Notes: generated from the sequence alone by a model not told the origin. 64,000 bases of DNA from Bacteroidales bacterium (GCA_017544005.1 JAFYEZ010000013.1:1-64000); one strand, 5' to 3'. Positions 25,269 through 35,860 are shown, numbered from the stretch's first letter. A program made the numbers and translations.

Positions 25269-28200
25269 CTATGGGACAGGTAGAGGAATGATAATGCCAA
25301 ACTTAATCAGCTTATCAATGGGAATTGGTGCCATATATTGAATTCCCATTCCTGGTTGACCGTAATAAGGCGCAATAGGACCGAATTGAACAGGAAAAGG
25401 TTTTTGTATAAGAAACACATCATGAATACCCGTATTTAATGTGGGCGGTAACGATCTGCTCGGAATTGGCGTTTCTATAGGGGAGAAGAAACGAGAATAA
25501 CTGTTTGTACCACCATATCGGTCTACCATTTCACCAGGATAAAGATACTTCATCTCCGGCCTTCCCAGGAAACCTTGATTCGGCGGATAATCGACATATG
25601 AAGAAACAGCATTCGATGACGAAGAGGCTGACGCCATTATTCTTCCATCTTGAAATTGAGCTGGAGACGGAATGTCTTCCACCGTTGGGCCATCAATTGT
25701 GGGTTTATAAGGGGATTCGATAATAGGCGTTGCTGCTCTAGGTATTTTTCCAGTGATAAAATTACCACCTTTTGATGCAGCCATGGAACCGGCACATAAC
25801 CCTCCTAGGGCTGTCCCTGAAACAGTACCCATCAAAGCTTGTGCTCCAGCTGCGGCCCAAGCAGCCTGAGGTGTGCCACCCGCAAGTCTTGTCATTCCAT
25901 ATCCATTGATGGCACCGCCGATTGCTCCTGCAAGCCCGCCGGAGATGGCGCCTCCTACGAAGCCGCCCACTCCGACAGCTGCCAATCCGGCAGAAATGGC
26001 AGCCCCTACTGCTGCTGAGCCTCCCCCAGATACAGCGCCTATCAGTGCACCACCGAGAATATACCCTGCAGCGACAATTCCTTTTGCTCCAGCACTTTGA
26101 GCCATGTCATATCCAACAAAACCGCCAACAATAGCACCAATTGCAGCCCCAATAATAATGGCTGTAACAATGAACTCTCCACTCTCATCCTCATATTTCA
26201 GCGGATTATTCAAACAGTAAGCATACCTGTTGAAACTCTGCGAGAAGTCGGGCATCTGGACATAGGGGTCCGGACTGTAGAAGCGGCCGGTGAACGGGTC
26301 GTAGAGACGTGCGTTCATGTTGATCAGGCCGAACTGTTCCAGATGTTCGTGGCCGCAATAGCCCCGGTGCAAGACAGGGATGGTGATGGTGTTCGCCGTC
26401 CGGGATTCTTCCTCTTCTTCATCGCCACTTGGTAGAGGACCGTATGTCGCAAAGGCGTGCGTACCCGGGTTCCTCTGACGTCCCCAGGGATCGTAGCTGT
26501 ATTCCTGCAGCAGGTCTCCGTTGACCGTCGCCAAGTGAGTGATGCTTCCCTGGACATCACGTCCGATGTTGTAGAGTGCTCCGCCCGTGTTGCTTTCCCG
26601 GTAGAAGATCATCGGGGCGCTGTAGGCATCGCCGCCCAGCCAGAGCGTCTCGCGGGTGGTATTGTCGATCACTTCCCGTTCATACCGGCCTCCGATGTAG
26701 TACCGGCCCCAGATGAAACGGTATCCCTCTTCACTCCCCATGTATACGCTTGAGACAGTCGACACCCGCTCTCCCGCATCGTTGTAGGTGAATTCGACAA
26801 GGCCGGAAGAACTGTTAATGTACATCGGCCGGTCATAGGCGGTATAGCCCAGGCTGATGTTCGGATCCGGGCACCAGGCAAGTTCGCCAATATCTCCTCC
26901 GGATATCCTGTATGGGTAACGTCTCTGGTTGTTCGGATAGTAGAAATCGCCGTTTCCGTCGATCGAAGTGATGTTGCCCGAATTGCTGTAGGTCACATCC
27001 CGGGGACCGGAAAGCAGATTGTCGCCCATCGAGGTGAGGCGGTTGAGGGCGTCATAGGTGAACGTCTCACGGACAGGATTGTTTCCGGAGAACCGCGTGT
27101 GGTCTTCCCGCCAGGTCATGTTTCCCGTAGCGTGATTATAGTTGTAGCGGAAGTCCATCGTCAGTTCGTCCTGGTCATTCCAAAGGGTACGCTGCTGCGG
27201 AAAACCGTATGCATCGTAGGCATAACTTCTTCCCGCCGTGCCCGTTGCCGCCAGGGTCGGCTGGCCCAGGCTGTTTTCCGCGAGCAGCTGCCAAATAGTC
27301 GTATCGCGGGCGGTCGTGGCCGTATGGTATCCGTTCGTATACGTATAGCTTTCGGTTACGGAGATACCCGTTCCCGTTGTATAGGCGGTCGAGGCTACGC
27401 GTCCGGCTGTATCATAGGAGAAAGTGCGCTGCAGCCACTGGCTGCCCGGGATGTTCTCCCGCTGCGTGGCAACCCGTCCGTGCGTATCGTAGGTATAATA
27501 GGTCGAAGTCCCGTTGTTCGATACGGCGGAGACAAGGTCTCCATAGCCGTTGTACGTATAAGTCGTGCTGAAGTTGGTGGAACGGTCCGATGAAGGATTG
27601 CGGACGATTGCTGAATCTATTGCAGTGCCTGCCACGAGTGTGTCTGCCACGCGTTGTGCCCGTTCTTCCGGCTCATCCGGATCGGGAACCGGTATCGATC
27701 CGTTGTCATGGCGTTGCACGAGAATAATGCGGCCAAGGGTATCGCGGTAGGTTGTCACCGTTCCGTTAGAAGTCGTGTGTACTACGCTCGATGAGCCGTT
27801 GGCATTGTCGGTATAGGCATCCGACCGGGTGCCGGCGGAAGGGTCAATGACCGAAGTCCTGCGGCCATAATCGTCATACGTGAAACGGGTCGTCGCCCAG
27901 ACGGGAGAAGACTCCGTTCCGGCGACCATGACACGTACCGAATCCGGCTGGCCGTCGGGACGGTAGAAGTACCGGATGTCTCCTCCGGGATCTTGGGAGA
28001 GGTACACGTTGCCGTCAGCACCAAGTGTCCGGGTTATCGTTATTCCCTCCTTGGTCGTTCCTGTCGTCCTACCATTATACACATACGATGTCACCGCGCC
28101 AGAGGCGGCAGTGATTGAAGATATCCGTCCCAGAGTGTCGTAGCTGGTTGTATTCCACCGGATGGTGTCAACCGGCATCTTGTAGGGCAGGGACTCGCGC

Positions 28201-31200
28201 AGGAGACGTCCGCCGTTGCTGTACTGCTTGTCGGTATAAATAATATCGCCATTGAACCGCTTCGTACCGGTTCGCAGTTCCTGTCCCAGGGAACTATACC
28301 AGGTAGTCTGTGTAGGAGATGCGTTGCCGCTGACCGTAACCTTGTAAAGGCTGCCCAGGTCTTCATCGACCGCCCACTGCCGGGAGGTGTTCTCGGTGCT
28401 GCCGTCCGGGTGAGTGACAGATGTAAGGTTGCCCCAGTTGTCATAGGTATATGATGTCACATTCCCGCGCGGATCTGTGACCGTTGTAGGTTTGCCGAAG
28501 ATATTGTAACCGGAGTATGAAGTAGTCAGTCCGGCAGCATCGGTTTCGCTCAGGAGGAAGCGGCCCTGTGCATCGTAGGAATATGTCGGTCCGCGAAAGG
28601 CCGTTCCGCCGTAGGTTGCGGTCCGCTCCGAGAGAACGTTTCCGTGGCTGTCGTAGGAGTAACGGGTCTCGGAAAGTAGATTCTCTGCCTCGACAATCCC
28701 TTCGGGATAATCGACGATCCCCACATAATGCCTGACAGTATCCGGTTGGTTGCTTCGGTACGAATAGGTATTCTTCGTACACTCCTCCCATCCCTGTATT
28801 GTTGTATCGTTGAACAGCGTGGACGACTGTGTGATAACGTTGCCCAACAGCCAAAGACTGTCAGCGTCCCCAATCTGATGGCCATACTGCCTGAAGTAAT
28901 AGGTATGGGATGTGCGCCCGGGACCGGGGATGGTGTCCAAAGCCAAAGCTATAACTTCTTGATTTGTTACAAATTCATAAGGGTCATACTGGTAGCGGGA
29001 TATGGTGCGTATTCCGGCGAGAAGATCCACTTTGATGACAGTGTCCAACCGCGGAATGAACTTTTTGTAGGGATGGGATATCTTTGTGTAACGATAGATT
29101 GTTGAGTCGAGTTTCGTTCCGAAAATGCTGCCCTCATATACTGTCGTTTTAATTGGAACTGAAAAGGTTTCCGGATCGGAAACGGTTTCGGTAACTATAT
29201 GTGAAATGCCGATCGCTCCATCAGAAAGGCTCTCTTTACGAGTAGTTTGGAATCCACAAAAACCGAGGCCTCTCCGATTAATAATGGCGTTTGAATAAAA
29301 ATACCACTCCTCATTTCTTTCTGTTCCGTCAGGTGTTTTGACCACAGTGCCGTCCAGGACAATAAGAGGGAACCGCATTTTACAGAACCCGTCGGAAAGA
29401 GAATTCGCAGAGGTGTTTTCAATACCATATGGCGCATCGTCTTCTTCAGTGATATTGCGGTACTCGTTCTTATATCGGTTCGCATAGCTGTCAAATGCAG
29501 ATGTGAGCAGGCGCTCACGAGATCGGTCATAACCATAATCGTAGATATCCAATCGGGTGCCACTCAATGTCATCACGGCACTGATGCCTCCGGGCATCGC
29601 AATATTCGCAGGAACGAGTTCCGTTGCATTGTCCAGTGTCAAAGATGTGACGTAGTTTTGACTAAACCATGCGTGGTCGTTAATAAAGACGGTCAAGTCG
29701 TTTCCTCTTTTTCTTATGAGGTCGTTAAATCCGTCTTTATTGACATCCATCAACAGATATTCATCAGAAAGGTTAGTGAAGTAATTGTTATCAAAAGAAT
29801 ATCGGGTAAATGATTTTCCATCGTAACTATAACAAAACAGGCCATTGGACCCAAATGCTGCACAGACAAACTCGGCATAATTATCCCCGTTGATATCACC
29901 AATCGCTATAACTTCATTTAGTCCATTAGATTTAGGCGAAGGAAGGTTATGTGTCTTTTGAAGCCCAATATTTGTAAAACGGTAAATATCAAAACCGTTC
30001 AAAGTGGCTTCACAAACCTCGGTAATACCGTCCCCATCAATATCATGGACGAAAAGATCAGAAAGGGAACTGACGGGATCAAATGTATAAGCGTTATAAA
30101 TGACAGATTTGGTTTTAAGATCAATTACCCGGGTCGCCTCATTGCTACCATTGATAGATGCGTTGATAATCATCAACTGAGTATAACCTTTATCTCTGAA
30201 ATCGCCATAGTAGTAGACAAAGCGATCTGGTCCGTACGAGCCGAAGGATCGGACACTGCCCTTCATACCTGCAGTAAAGCTATACAGGGAATCCAATCCT
30301 CCCGCCTGACCATTGAATTTAAAGACGGAAAACTTGAGAAAAGTACTGTCATTCGTGTGGCTCGAATAATTGATTCTCACAACCTCGTCGCATCCGTCTC
30401 CGTCAATATCTACTGCTTGAATATCCTGAAACCCTTCTCTGCAATACAAAGTATCTGGTTTCCTCAGCTCATCAATGAAATCATATACAAGAATAGATTG
30501 TTCCGGAGGATAAAGGCTTCCGTAGTGGTTAAACCCATAGATGGAAACTATTACGCCATAGTTATCGAACTTCGGTAATATGATAAGTCCGTCCGAGTAA
30601 GAATTTGGATTCATTTTTCCCCGGATGAGTTGCAGGTCATTCGCTGACGGAAACGAATGAATCCAAAAAGGAATCTGAGCAAGCAATGTGTCCGTTTCAG
30701 TGCCGGAATAATCTTCGTCTATCTCTCCATAGCGGAATCTTAACGGATTCAAACAATCGGAGCCGCGAGATCTGGAATAGCGGGTAAGCAGATGCGTTCC
30801 ATAGAGAGGTTCATGAAAAAGGCTGTCAATGCAAATAACCTGATTCCCGCTAATTCCTATAATGGCTTTTAATAACAGGCTTCGTTGTAGTCCTCTGCCG
30901 GCCATGGATGGCGGGATGGCGACAGAACTTCGGTCTTCATACCGGAATATGATGGCCTCTTCCAGATTCTTTCCGTATAGGATAGTGTCTATCGGATAGG
31001 GAAATTGCTGATCGTTATAGATGTACTTGATCGTGTTGTCGCGAATGTCAGAAACTTCGCTCAATGGGTAGATGGCATCCGGTGATGGGGCATCGGGCAG
31101 TCCATAAAAAGCGCGACGGCCATCGGGAAAGAGGACACGAAAAGAAACTACCTGATTGCTCTCATTCCGGATAGCTTTTGCGAGAACGTTCCCTGTCACC

Positions 31201-31850
31201 GTTTCGTAATCATATGAATACATTCCGGCGTGGGAATTCCTGACCAGAGGAATACCATCCAGGGCATACTGTTCATCAGTTCCGTCGTATATGGCAGACC
31301 TTGTCACTCCATCATAGTAAAAACAGTGATTTCTGACCGTTATGGCGGAAAGGCCCCCAATACTCCATCCAAATCCGGCAATGCCTTCGTCGGACTGGCT
31401 ATTATATAGTAGGTTGACTTCAGGGACAAAGCCATAGCCGGATGAGGTCGGAAAAGGAATGGAATAGGTACGGGCGCCTGTCTGGGTCACAAAGGGGGTT
31501 ATGGGTATCTGTCCAAGGACTAGCGAGGTATCGACTGCGCATGCGGCTTCCTGATTGCCTCGGTTCCACCGGGCTTTGATGGCAGCATGTCGGGCGTTGG
31601 CGCTGTCACGGTAGTGGGAATGAAGAGTGTTCAAGGCTTTTCTATTGTAGGCAGCCTTGTTGACGGTGGAAAGAATAGGTGCGTATAAGCTATCTGGCGC
31701 TGCATCTGTATGGGCGATTCTTTCGCCATTCTCAGTCGATCGGCTCGTCAAATCTCCGATAGAATTGTATAAATAGGAAACCTGGTTTTGACAGTATAAA
31801 GACTGGCAAAGGAGAAGAAAAAAAGAGAAGTGGAAGAGGAATAGCTTCAT
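25269..31850 (-). CDS. Giant Rhs/YD-repeat toxin with SpvB-like N-terminus and TNT-like C-terminus
   Basis: 2193 residues. A signal peptide (1-20) is followed by an SpvB-type segment (about 120-170: IPFPTSSGYGFVPEVNLLYN). FG-GAP-like repeats with DIDGDG/DINGDN calcium-type motifs come next. Many YD repeats then follow (YSYDSHGNV, YTYDNWGNL and others), then the RHS core (1828-1893: ARLYDPFTGRFYSPDP). After the core comes a Gly/Ala-rich, membrane-prone stretch (1894-2035), then a tip at about 2094-2185. The tip has DRYG, RSLPP and GQPGMGIQY, which I recognise as the TNT NAD-glycohydrolase fold of tuberculosis necrotizing toxin. The likely role is a secreted antagonistic effector. The gene is AT-richer than its neighbours. 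Confidence 0.9.
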   Translation of the reverse strand: MKLFLFHFSFFLLLCQSLYCQNQVSYLYNSIGDLTSRSTENGERIAHTDAAPDSLYAPILSTVNKAAYNRKALNTLHSHYRDSANARHAAIKARWNRGNQEAACAVDTSLVLGQIPITPFVTQTGARTYSIPFPTSSGYGFVPEVNLLYNSQSDEGIAGFGWSIGGLSAITVRNHCFYYDGVTRSAIYDGTDEQYALDGIPLVRNSHAGMYSYDYETVTGNVLAKAIRNESNQVVSFRVLFPDGRRAFYGLPDAPSPDAIYPLSEVSDIRDNTIKYIYNDQQFPYPIDTILYGKNLEEAIIFRYEDRSSVAIPPSMAGRGLQRSLLLKAIIGISGNQVICIDSLFHEPLYGTHLLTRYSRSRGSDCLNPLRFRYGEIDEDYSGTETDTLLAQIPFWIHSFPSANDLQLIRGKMNPNSYSDGLIILPKFDNYGVIVSIYGFNHYGSLYPPEQSILVYDFIDELRKPDTLYCREGFQDIQAVDIDGDGCDEVVRINYSSHTNDSTFLKFSVFKFNGQAGGLDSLYSFTAGMKGSVRSFGSYGPDRFVYYYGDFRDKGYTQLMIINASINGSNEATRVIDLKTKSVIYNAYTFDPVSSLSDLFVHDIDGDGITEVCEATLNGFDIYRFTNIGLQKTHNLPSPKSNGLNEVIAIGDINGDNYAEFVCAAFGSNGLFCYSYDGKSFTRYSFDNNYFTNLSDEYLLMDVNKDGFNDLIRKRGNDLTVFINDHAWFSQNYVTSLTLDNATELVPANIAMPGGISAVMTLSGTRLDIYDYGYDRSRERLLTSAFDSYANRYKNEYRNITEEDDAPYGIENTSANSLSDGFCKMRFPLIVLDGTVVKTPDGTERNEEWYFYSNAIINRRGLGFCGFQTTRKESLSDGAIGISHIVTETVSDPETFSVPIKTTVYEGSIFGTKLDSTIYRYTKISHPYKKFIPRLDTVIKVDLLAGIRTISRYQYDPYEFVTNQEVIALALDTIPGPGRTSHTYYFRQYGHQIGDADSLWLLGNVITQSSTLFNDTTIQGWEECTKNTYSYRSNQPDTVRHYVGIVDYPEGIVEAENLLSETRYSYDSHGNVLSERTATYGGTAFRGPTYSYDAQGRFLLSETDAAGLTTSYSGYNIFGKPTTVTDPRGNVTSYTYDNWGNLTSVTHPDGSTENTSRQWAVDEDLGSLYKVTVSGNASPTQTTWYSSLGQELRTGTKRFNGDIIYTDKQYSNGGRLLRESLPYKMPVDTIRWNTTSYDTLGRISSITAASGAVTSYVYNGRTTGTTKEGITITRTLGADGNVYLSQDPGGDIRYFYRPDGQPDSVRVMVAGTESSPVWATTRFTYDDYGRRTSVIDPSAGTRSDAYTDNANGSSSVVHTTSNGTVTTYRDTLGRIILVQRHDNGSIPVPDPDEPEERAQRVADTLVAGTAIDSAIVRNPSSDRSTNFSTTYTYNGYGDLVSAVSNNGTSTYYTYDTHGRVATQRENIPGSQWLQRTFSYDTAGRVASTAYTTGTGISVTESYTYTNGYHTATTARDTTIWQLLAENSLGQPTLAATGTAGRSYAYDAYGFPQQRTLWNDQDELTMDFRYNYNHATGNMTWREDHTRFSGNNPVRETFTYDALNRLTSMGDNLLSGPRDVTYSNSGNITSIDGNGDFYYPNNQRRYPYRISGGDIGELAWCPDPNISLGYTAYDRPMYINSSSGLVEFTYNDAGERVSTVSSVYMGSEEGYRFIWGRYYIGGRYEREVIDNTTRETLWLGGDAYSAPMIFYRESNTGGALYNIGRDVQGSITHLATVNGDLLQEYSYDPWGRQRNPGTHAFATYGPLPSGDEEEEESRTANTITIPVLHRGYCGHEHLEQFGLINMNARLYDPFTGRFYSPDPYVQMPDFSQSFNRYAYCLNNPLKYEDESGEFIVTAIIIGAAIGAIVGGFVGYDMAQSAGAKGIVAAGYILGGALIGAVSGGGSAAVGAAISAGLAAVGVGGFVGGAISGGLAGAIGGAINGYGMTRLAGGTPQAAWAAAGAQALMGTVSGTALGGLCAGSMAASKGGNFITGKIPRAATPIIESPYKPTIDGPTVEDIPSPAQFQDGRIMASASSSSNAVSSYVDYPPNQGFLGRPEMKYLYPGEMVDRYGGTNSYSRFFSPIETPIPSRSLPPTLNTGIHDVFLIQKPFPVQFGPIAPYYGQPGMGIQYMAPIPIDKLIKFGIIIPLPVP

Positions 31851-31854
31851 ACCC

Positions 31855-31862
31855 CAAAGGTA
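31855..31862 (-). promoter_or_regulatory. -7 element at the Rhs gene start
   Basis: TACCTTTG on the minus strand, 4 bases before the ATG at 31850 and directly after the ribosomal operon terminator. It would allow the toxin its own leaderless transcript. No clear -33 box. Confidence 0.5.
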
Positions 31863-31906
31863 ATAAAAAAAACCGGCCGGAAGGCTTCACCCTCCGGCCG
31901 GCGGTT
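31863..31906 (-). terminator. Strong terminator after rpsC
   Basis: On the minus strand, a GC-rich hairpin with arms CCGGCCGGA and TCCGGCCGG (about 11 pairs, one bulge) is followed by eight T. It ends the ribosomal operon at rpsC and insulates it from the Rhs gene. Confidence 0.9.
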
Positions 31907-31923
31907 CAAATCCCTGATCCGGA

Positions 31924-32688
31924 TTATTCGGCATCCTGACGGGGACGACGGTCACGGCCACCGCGACGCTCGCCGCCACGGCCGCCACGACGGCGTTCGC
32001 CGCCGCGCTCGCCACGGGGAGCTGCCTGGCTCTGTGCCGAGGTACCTGCATTCGGGGAGAGGTCGCGCTTGCCGTACACTTCACCGTTGCAAATCCAAAC
32101 TTTGACGCCGAGCACGCCGACTTTGGTGTGAGCCTCTGCCAGTGCGTAGTCGATGTCTGCACGGATGGTGTGAAGCGGGGTACGACCCTCCTTGAACATC
32201 TCGCTGCGAGCCATTTCGGCGCCGCCGACGCGACCGCTGATCTGAATCTTGATGCCCTCAGCGCCCATGCGCATCGTGGATGCGATGGCCATCTTGACGG
32301 CACGGCGATACGAGACGCGGCCCTCGAGCTGACGTGCGATGTTGTTGGCGACGATATTGGCGTCAACTTCCGGACGTTTCACCTCGAAGATGTTGATCTG
32401 GATGTCTTTACCGCAGATCTTCTTCAATTCCTCTTTGATCTTGTCGACCTCCTGGCCGCCCTTGCCGATGATGACACCGGGACGTGCCGTGTGGACGGTC
32501 ACCGTAATGACCTTGAGGGTACGCTCAATCACAATCTTCGAAAGCGATGCCTTCGCCAGACGTGCGTTGAGGTATTCGCGGATCTTGGCGTCTTCCAGAA
32601 TCCGGGTGGGGTAGTCACCGTACCAGTTGGAGTCCCAACCGCGGATAATACCTACACGATTGCTGATAGGGTTGGTTTTCTGTCCCAT
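31924..32688 (-). CDS. rpsC: 30S ribosomal protein S3 with Arg/Gly-rich tail
   Basis: 254 residues. It starts [20 protein letters not shown] and contains the KH-domain GxxG loop region ([16 protein letters not shown]) and the C-terminal [20 protein letters not shown]3 binds the 3' domain of 16S rRNA and lines the mRNA entry. The last 35 or so residues form a repeated R-G-G-E-R tail ending PRQDAE, longer and more arginine-rich than in most bacteria. It is normally followed by rplP; here the operon stops. It is separated from rplV by 1 base. Confidence 0.97.
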   Translation of the reverse strand: MGQKTNPISNRVGIIRGWDSNWYGDYPTRILEDAKIREYLNARLAKASLSKIVIERTLKVITVTVHTARPGVIIGKGGQEVDKIKEELKKICGKDIQINIFEVKRPEVDANIVANNIARQLEGRVSYRRAVKMAIASTMRMGAEGIKIQISGRVGGAEMARSEMFKEGRTPLHTIRADIDYALAEAHTKVGVLGVKVWICNGEVYGKRDLSPNAGTSAQSQAAPRGERGGERRRGGRGGERRGGRDRRPRQDAE

Positions 32689-32689
32689 G

Positions 32690-33127
32690 TTACTTTGCCT
32701 CCTCTACTGGTTTGGTTTCTTCTTTGACAGGTTTCACGTCGAGCACGATGGTGACGTGGTTGGAACGCTTGCGGATGCGTGCGGCACGACCCTGCGGGGC
32801 GGTGCGGATGCGCTTCAGCGTGCGGCCCTCGTCAACCATGATGGTCTTGACGATCACATTGCCGTTTTCAAGTTCCTTGCGGCGGTCTTCGTTCTTGGCT
32901 TCCCAGTTTGCGATGGCGCTGCGAAGGAGTTTCTCCAGGCGGACGGATGCCTCTTTCTTGGAATACTTGAGGATATCCAGCGCCTTGTTGACCTCGACAC
33001 CGCGGATGATGTCAGCCACGAGGCGCATCTTCTGCGGGGAGGTAGGAACATCATTCAGCTTTGCGATAGCTGTCTGTTTCTTTATTTCTTTCAGCCTGTC
33101 GGCCATTTCTCTTTTACGTTTTCCCAT
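32690..33127 (-). CDS. rplV: 50S ribosomal protein L22
   Basis: 145 residues. The core [26 protein letters not shown] and [24 protein letters not shown] are diagnostic of L22, whose beta hairpin lines the peptide exit tunnel. N-terminal ([14 protein letters not shown]) and C-terminal ([12 protein letters not shown]) extensions make it longer than the usual 110. A second in-frame ATG (33106) could be used. Part of the rplC-rpsC operon. Confidence 0.96.
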   Translation of the reverse strand: MGKRKREMADRLKEIKKQTAIAKLNDVPTSPQKMRLVADIIRGVEVNKALDILKYSKKEASVRLEKLLRSAIANWEAKNEDRRKELENGNVIVKTIMVDEGRTLKRIRTAPQGRAARIRKRSNHVTIVLDVKPVKEETKPVEEAK

Positions 33128-33145
33128 TGTAATCTGCTTTTACTG

Positions 33146-33412
33146 TTAACGATTACCGGAATGGCCCTTGAAAGTACGGGTCGGAGCGAATTCGCCGAGC
33201 TTGTGGCCAACCATGTTCTCAGTCACATATACCGGAATGAATCTGTTTCCGTTGTGCACAGAGATGGTGTGACCTACGAAGTCAGGGGAAATCATACTGG
33301 AACGGGACCAGGTCTTGATGGCCTCTTTGTTCATCTTGCCCTCGTTCATCGCGAGGACTTTCTTTTCCAGGCTGTCCTGAATGTAAGGACCTTTTCTAAG
33401 TGAACGACTCAT
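33146..33412 (-). CDS. rpsS: 30S ribosomal protein S19
   Basis: 88 residues starting [19 protein letters not shown], with [20 protein letters not shown] and [18 protein letters not shown], the S19 signature. It contacts S13 and the A-site finger region of the 30S head. Normal length. It lies between rplB and rplV as in the S10 operon. Confidence 0.97.
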   Translation of the reverse strand: MSRSLRKGPYIQDSLEKKVLAMNEGKMNKEAIKTWSRSSMISPDFVGHTISVHNGNRFIPVYVTENMVGHKLGEFAPTRTFKGHSGNR

Positions 33413-33433
33413 AGTCTTGTAGATTTAATTCCG

Positions 33434-34258
33434 TTATTTGTGTCTTCTTTCGATGATGAACTTGTTCGAGTTCTTCTTCGGGTTACGGGTCTTGTAGCCC
33501 TTAGCAGGCAGACCCTTGCGGGAACGCGGGTGTCCGCCGGATGCGCGGCCTTCACCACCACCCATCGGGTGATCCACAGGGTTCATGACGACACCACGGT
33601 TGTGCGGGCGGCGTCCGAGCCAGCGGCGGCGACCAGCCTTACCATGAGACTCGAGGTTGTGGTCGGTATTCGACACGACACCGACTGTTGCGCGGCAGCT
33701 GACGAGCACCATGCGGGTTTCACCCGAAGGGAGGCGGAGGACAGCGTGGTTGCCTTCACGTGCGGTGAGCTGTGCGTATGCGCCGGCGCTGCGTGCCATG
33801 ACGGCACCTGCACCCGGGCGCAGTTCGATGTTGTGAACGAGGGTACCGAGCGGAATTTCTGCAAGCGGAAGCGTGTTGCCCACTTCGGGAGCGACACCGC
33901 TGCCGGAAGCGATCACCTGACCGACCTTAAGGCCGTTCGGGGCGATGATATAACGCTTCTCACCGTCAGCGTAAACAACGAGTGCGATGCGTGCGCTGCG
34001 GTTCGGGTCGTATTCGATGGTCTTGACCGTGGCGGTGTACTCATCCTTGTTGCGGAGGAAGTCGATCACGCGGTACATCTTCTTGTGGCCGCCGCCGATA
34101 TAGCGGACGGGCATCTTGCCCTGGTTGTTGCGGCCACCGCTGCGGCGGCGGGGTTCGAGCAACGATTTCTCAGGGGTGGTGCAGGTAATCTCTTCGAAGG
34201 TGCTGATGACCTTATTGCGGGTACCGGGAGTTACCGGTTTGAATTTACGTACTGCCAT
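33434..34258 (-). CDS. rplB: 50S ribosomal protein L2
   Basis: 274 residues. It starts [16 protein letters not shown] and has the L2 C-terminal signature [20 protein letters not shown] containing the conserved His of the GGGEG loop. L2 is needed for subunit association and peptidyl transfer. Normal length and operon position. Confidence 0.97.
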   Translation of the reverse strand: MAVRKFKPVTPGTRNKVISTFEEITCTTPEKSLLEPRRRSGGRNNQGKMPVRYIGGGHKKMYRVIDFLRNKDEYTATVKTIEYDPNRSARIALVVYADGEKRYIIAPNGLKVGQVIASGSGVAPEVGNTLPLAEIPLGTLVHNIELRPGAGAVMARSAGAYAQLTAREGNHAVLRLPSGETRMVLVSCRATVGVVSNTDHNLESHGKAGRRRWLGRRPHNRGVVMNPVDHPMGGGEGRASGGHPRSRKGLPAKGYKTRNPKKNSNKFIIERRHK

Positions 34259-34263
34259 AGTCC

Positions 34264-34554
34264 TTAGATGTTGCTATAGAAATCAATCTTATCATCACCG
34301 GCCAGCGTCACGAACGCCTTCTTGTAGTGGTTCGTGCGGCCTGTCAGCATACCGGCTTTCGTGTAGCGGCTCTTGCGCTTGCCGTGGTAGTTAACGGTGT
34401 TGACGTCCTGAACGGAAACGCCGTACATCTGCTCGACTGCCTTCTTGATCTCGATCTTGTTGGCATCCTTGTCGACGATGAAACCGTAACGGTTCAACTT
34501 ATCGCCTTGAACCGTCATTTTCTCAGTTACGATTGGCTTAATTAAAATTCCCAT
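34264..34554 (-). CDS. rplW: 50S ribosomal protein L23
   Basis: 96 residues. [16 protein letters not shown] and [20 protein letters not shown] are the L23 core. It sits at the tunnel exit, where SRP and trigger factor dock. Normal length; 5 bases from rplB and 11 from rplD. Confidence 0.96.
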   Translation of the reverse strand: MGILIKPIVTEKMTVQGDKLNRYGFIVDKDANKIEIKKAVEQMYGVSVQDVNTVNYHGKRKSRYTKAGMLTGRTNHYKKAFVTLAGDDKIDFYSNI

Positions 34555-34565
34555 TGCTGTGCGGT

Positions 34566-35192
34566 TTATTTACGTCTGTCAGCGAGAATGTCCTGGACAC
34601 CGTCAACCAGCACCAGGTGGTTTGCATGAAGCAGCACGTAGGTGTTGATCTCGTCAACAGTGATAACCTTGGCTTCCGGCAGGTTGCGAGACGATAAGTA
34701 AATGTTCTTGGAGTTTTCGGGAAGGATGACGAGGGTCTTGCGGCCGTTGACCTTGAGTGCGTCGAGGATCTTGATGAAATCCTTGGTGCAGGGCTTCTCC
34801 ATGGAGAAGGGCTCAACCATCGTGATGGCGCCGTCCTTTGCCTTGTAGGTAAGTGCGGAGAAACGGGCCAGCTGTTTCACCTTCTTGTTGAGTTTGAAGT
34901 CGTAATCGCGCGGGCGCGGACCGTGTGCGGTACCACCACCTACATAGATATTGGACTTGATGGAACCGTGGCGTGCGCCGCCGCCGCCCTTCTGGCGACC
35001 CATCTTCTTGGTGGAGTAGGCGACTTCGCTGCGGTCTTTGGTCTTGTGGGTACCCTGACGCTGTGCAGCGAGATACTGCTTCACGTCGAGATAGATAGCG
35101 TTGTCATTCGGTTCGATGGCGAAGATGTCATCAGCGAGCTCGGCCTGCTTGCCGGCTGCGGTACCGTCGATTTTGTAAACGTCGAGTTTCAT
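34566..35192 (-). CDS. rplD: 50S ribosomal protein L4
   Basis: 208 residues. The tunnel loop KMGRQKGGGGARHGSIKSN and the GPRPRDYDFKLNKKVKQLAR segment identify L4. In many bacteria L4 represses its own operon; a leader hairpin upstream of rplC could be relevant but does not look like the E. coli S10 leader. Normal length. Confidence 0.97.
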   Translation of the reverse strand: MKLDVYKIDGTAAGKQAELADDIFAIEPNDNAIYLDVKQYLAAQRQGTHKTKDRSEVAYSTKKMGRQKGGGGARHGSIKSNIYVGGGTAHGPRPRDYDFKLNKKVKQLARFSALTYKAKDGAITMVEPFSMEKPCTKDFIKILDALKVNGRKTLVILPENSKNIYLSSRNLPEAKVITVDEINTYVLLHANHLVLVDGVQDILADRRK

Positions 35193-35197
35193 AACGC

Positions 35198-35821
35198 TTA
35201 GTCCTCCACAATTACATAAGAACCTTTGGCTCCGGGGATGGAACCCTTGAGAATGAGAAGATTGTTTTCAGGGATGACCTTGATGACCTGCAGGTTGAAA
35301 ACCTTGACGCGGTCGCCGCCCATGTGGCCGGCCATACGCATACCCTTGAAAACGCGGGAAGGCCAGGAGGATGCGCCCATGGAACCGGGGTGACGAAGTC
35401 TGTCATCCTGGCCGTGGGTCTGACCACCTACGCCCTGGAATCCGTGGCGTTTCACAACGCCCTGGAAACCTTTACCCTTGGATGTTCCGGTGACATCTAC
35501 CCACTCGACACCTTCGGAAAGGTCTGCGAGGGTGATCACCTGGCCGAGCTTCAGCTCCATGGGGAAATCATTCTTGAATTCCACGAGCTTGCGCTTCGGC
35601 GTGGTTTCTGCCTTTTTGAAATGGCCCTGAAGGGGCTTGCTGGCGTGTTTTTCCTTGATATCGTCATAGGCAAGCTGTACAGCGGCATAACCATCTTTCT
35701 CTACTGTACGGATTTGCGTAACAACACACGGACCAGCCTCAATAACGGTGCACGGCAGATTTTTGCCGGCGGCATCGAAAACGGAAGTCATTCCGATTTT
35801 TTTTCCAATTAATCCAGGCAT
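35198..35821 (-). CDS. rplC: 50S ribosomal protein L3
   Basis: 207 residues. [20 protein letters not shown], then [16 protein letters not shown] and HRxPGSMGAS-like and [14 protein letters not shown] sequence, identify L3, with the conserved Gln-containing GVGGQTHGQ loop. It heads the ribosomal operon here because rpsJ (S10), which normally precedes it, is absent and a divergent lipoprotein gene lies upstream. Confidence 0.97.
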   Translation of the reverse strand: MPGLIGKKIGMTSVFDAAGKNLPCTVIEAGPCVVTQIRTVEKDGYAAVQLAYDDIKEKHASKPLQGHFKKAETTPKRKLVEFKNDFPMELKLGQVITLADLSEGVEWVDVTGTSKGKGFQGVVKRHGFQGVGGQTHGQDDRLRHPGSMGASSWPSRVFKGMRMAGHMGGDRVKVFNLQVIKVIPENNLLILKGSIPGAKGSYVIVED

Positions 35822-35860
35822 TGGGTTGTTAATTTGGTGTAAATAAATAAGTTAACATTT

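Noticed and set aside
33440-34267. Plus-strand open frame opposite rplB.
   Set aside because: It is antisense to a certain ribosomal protein gene.
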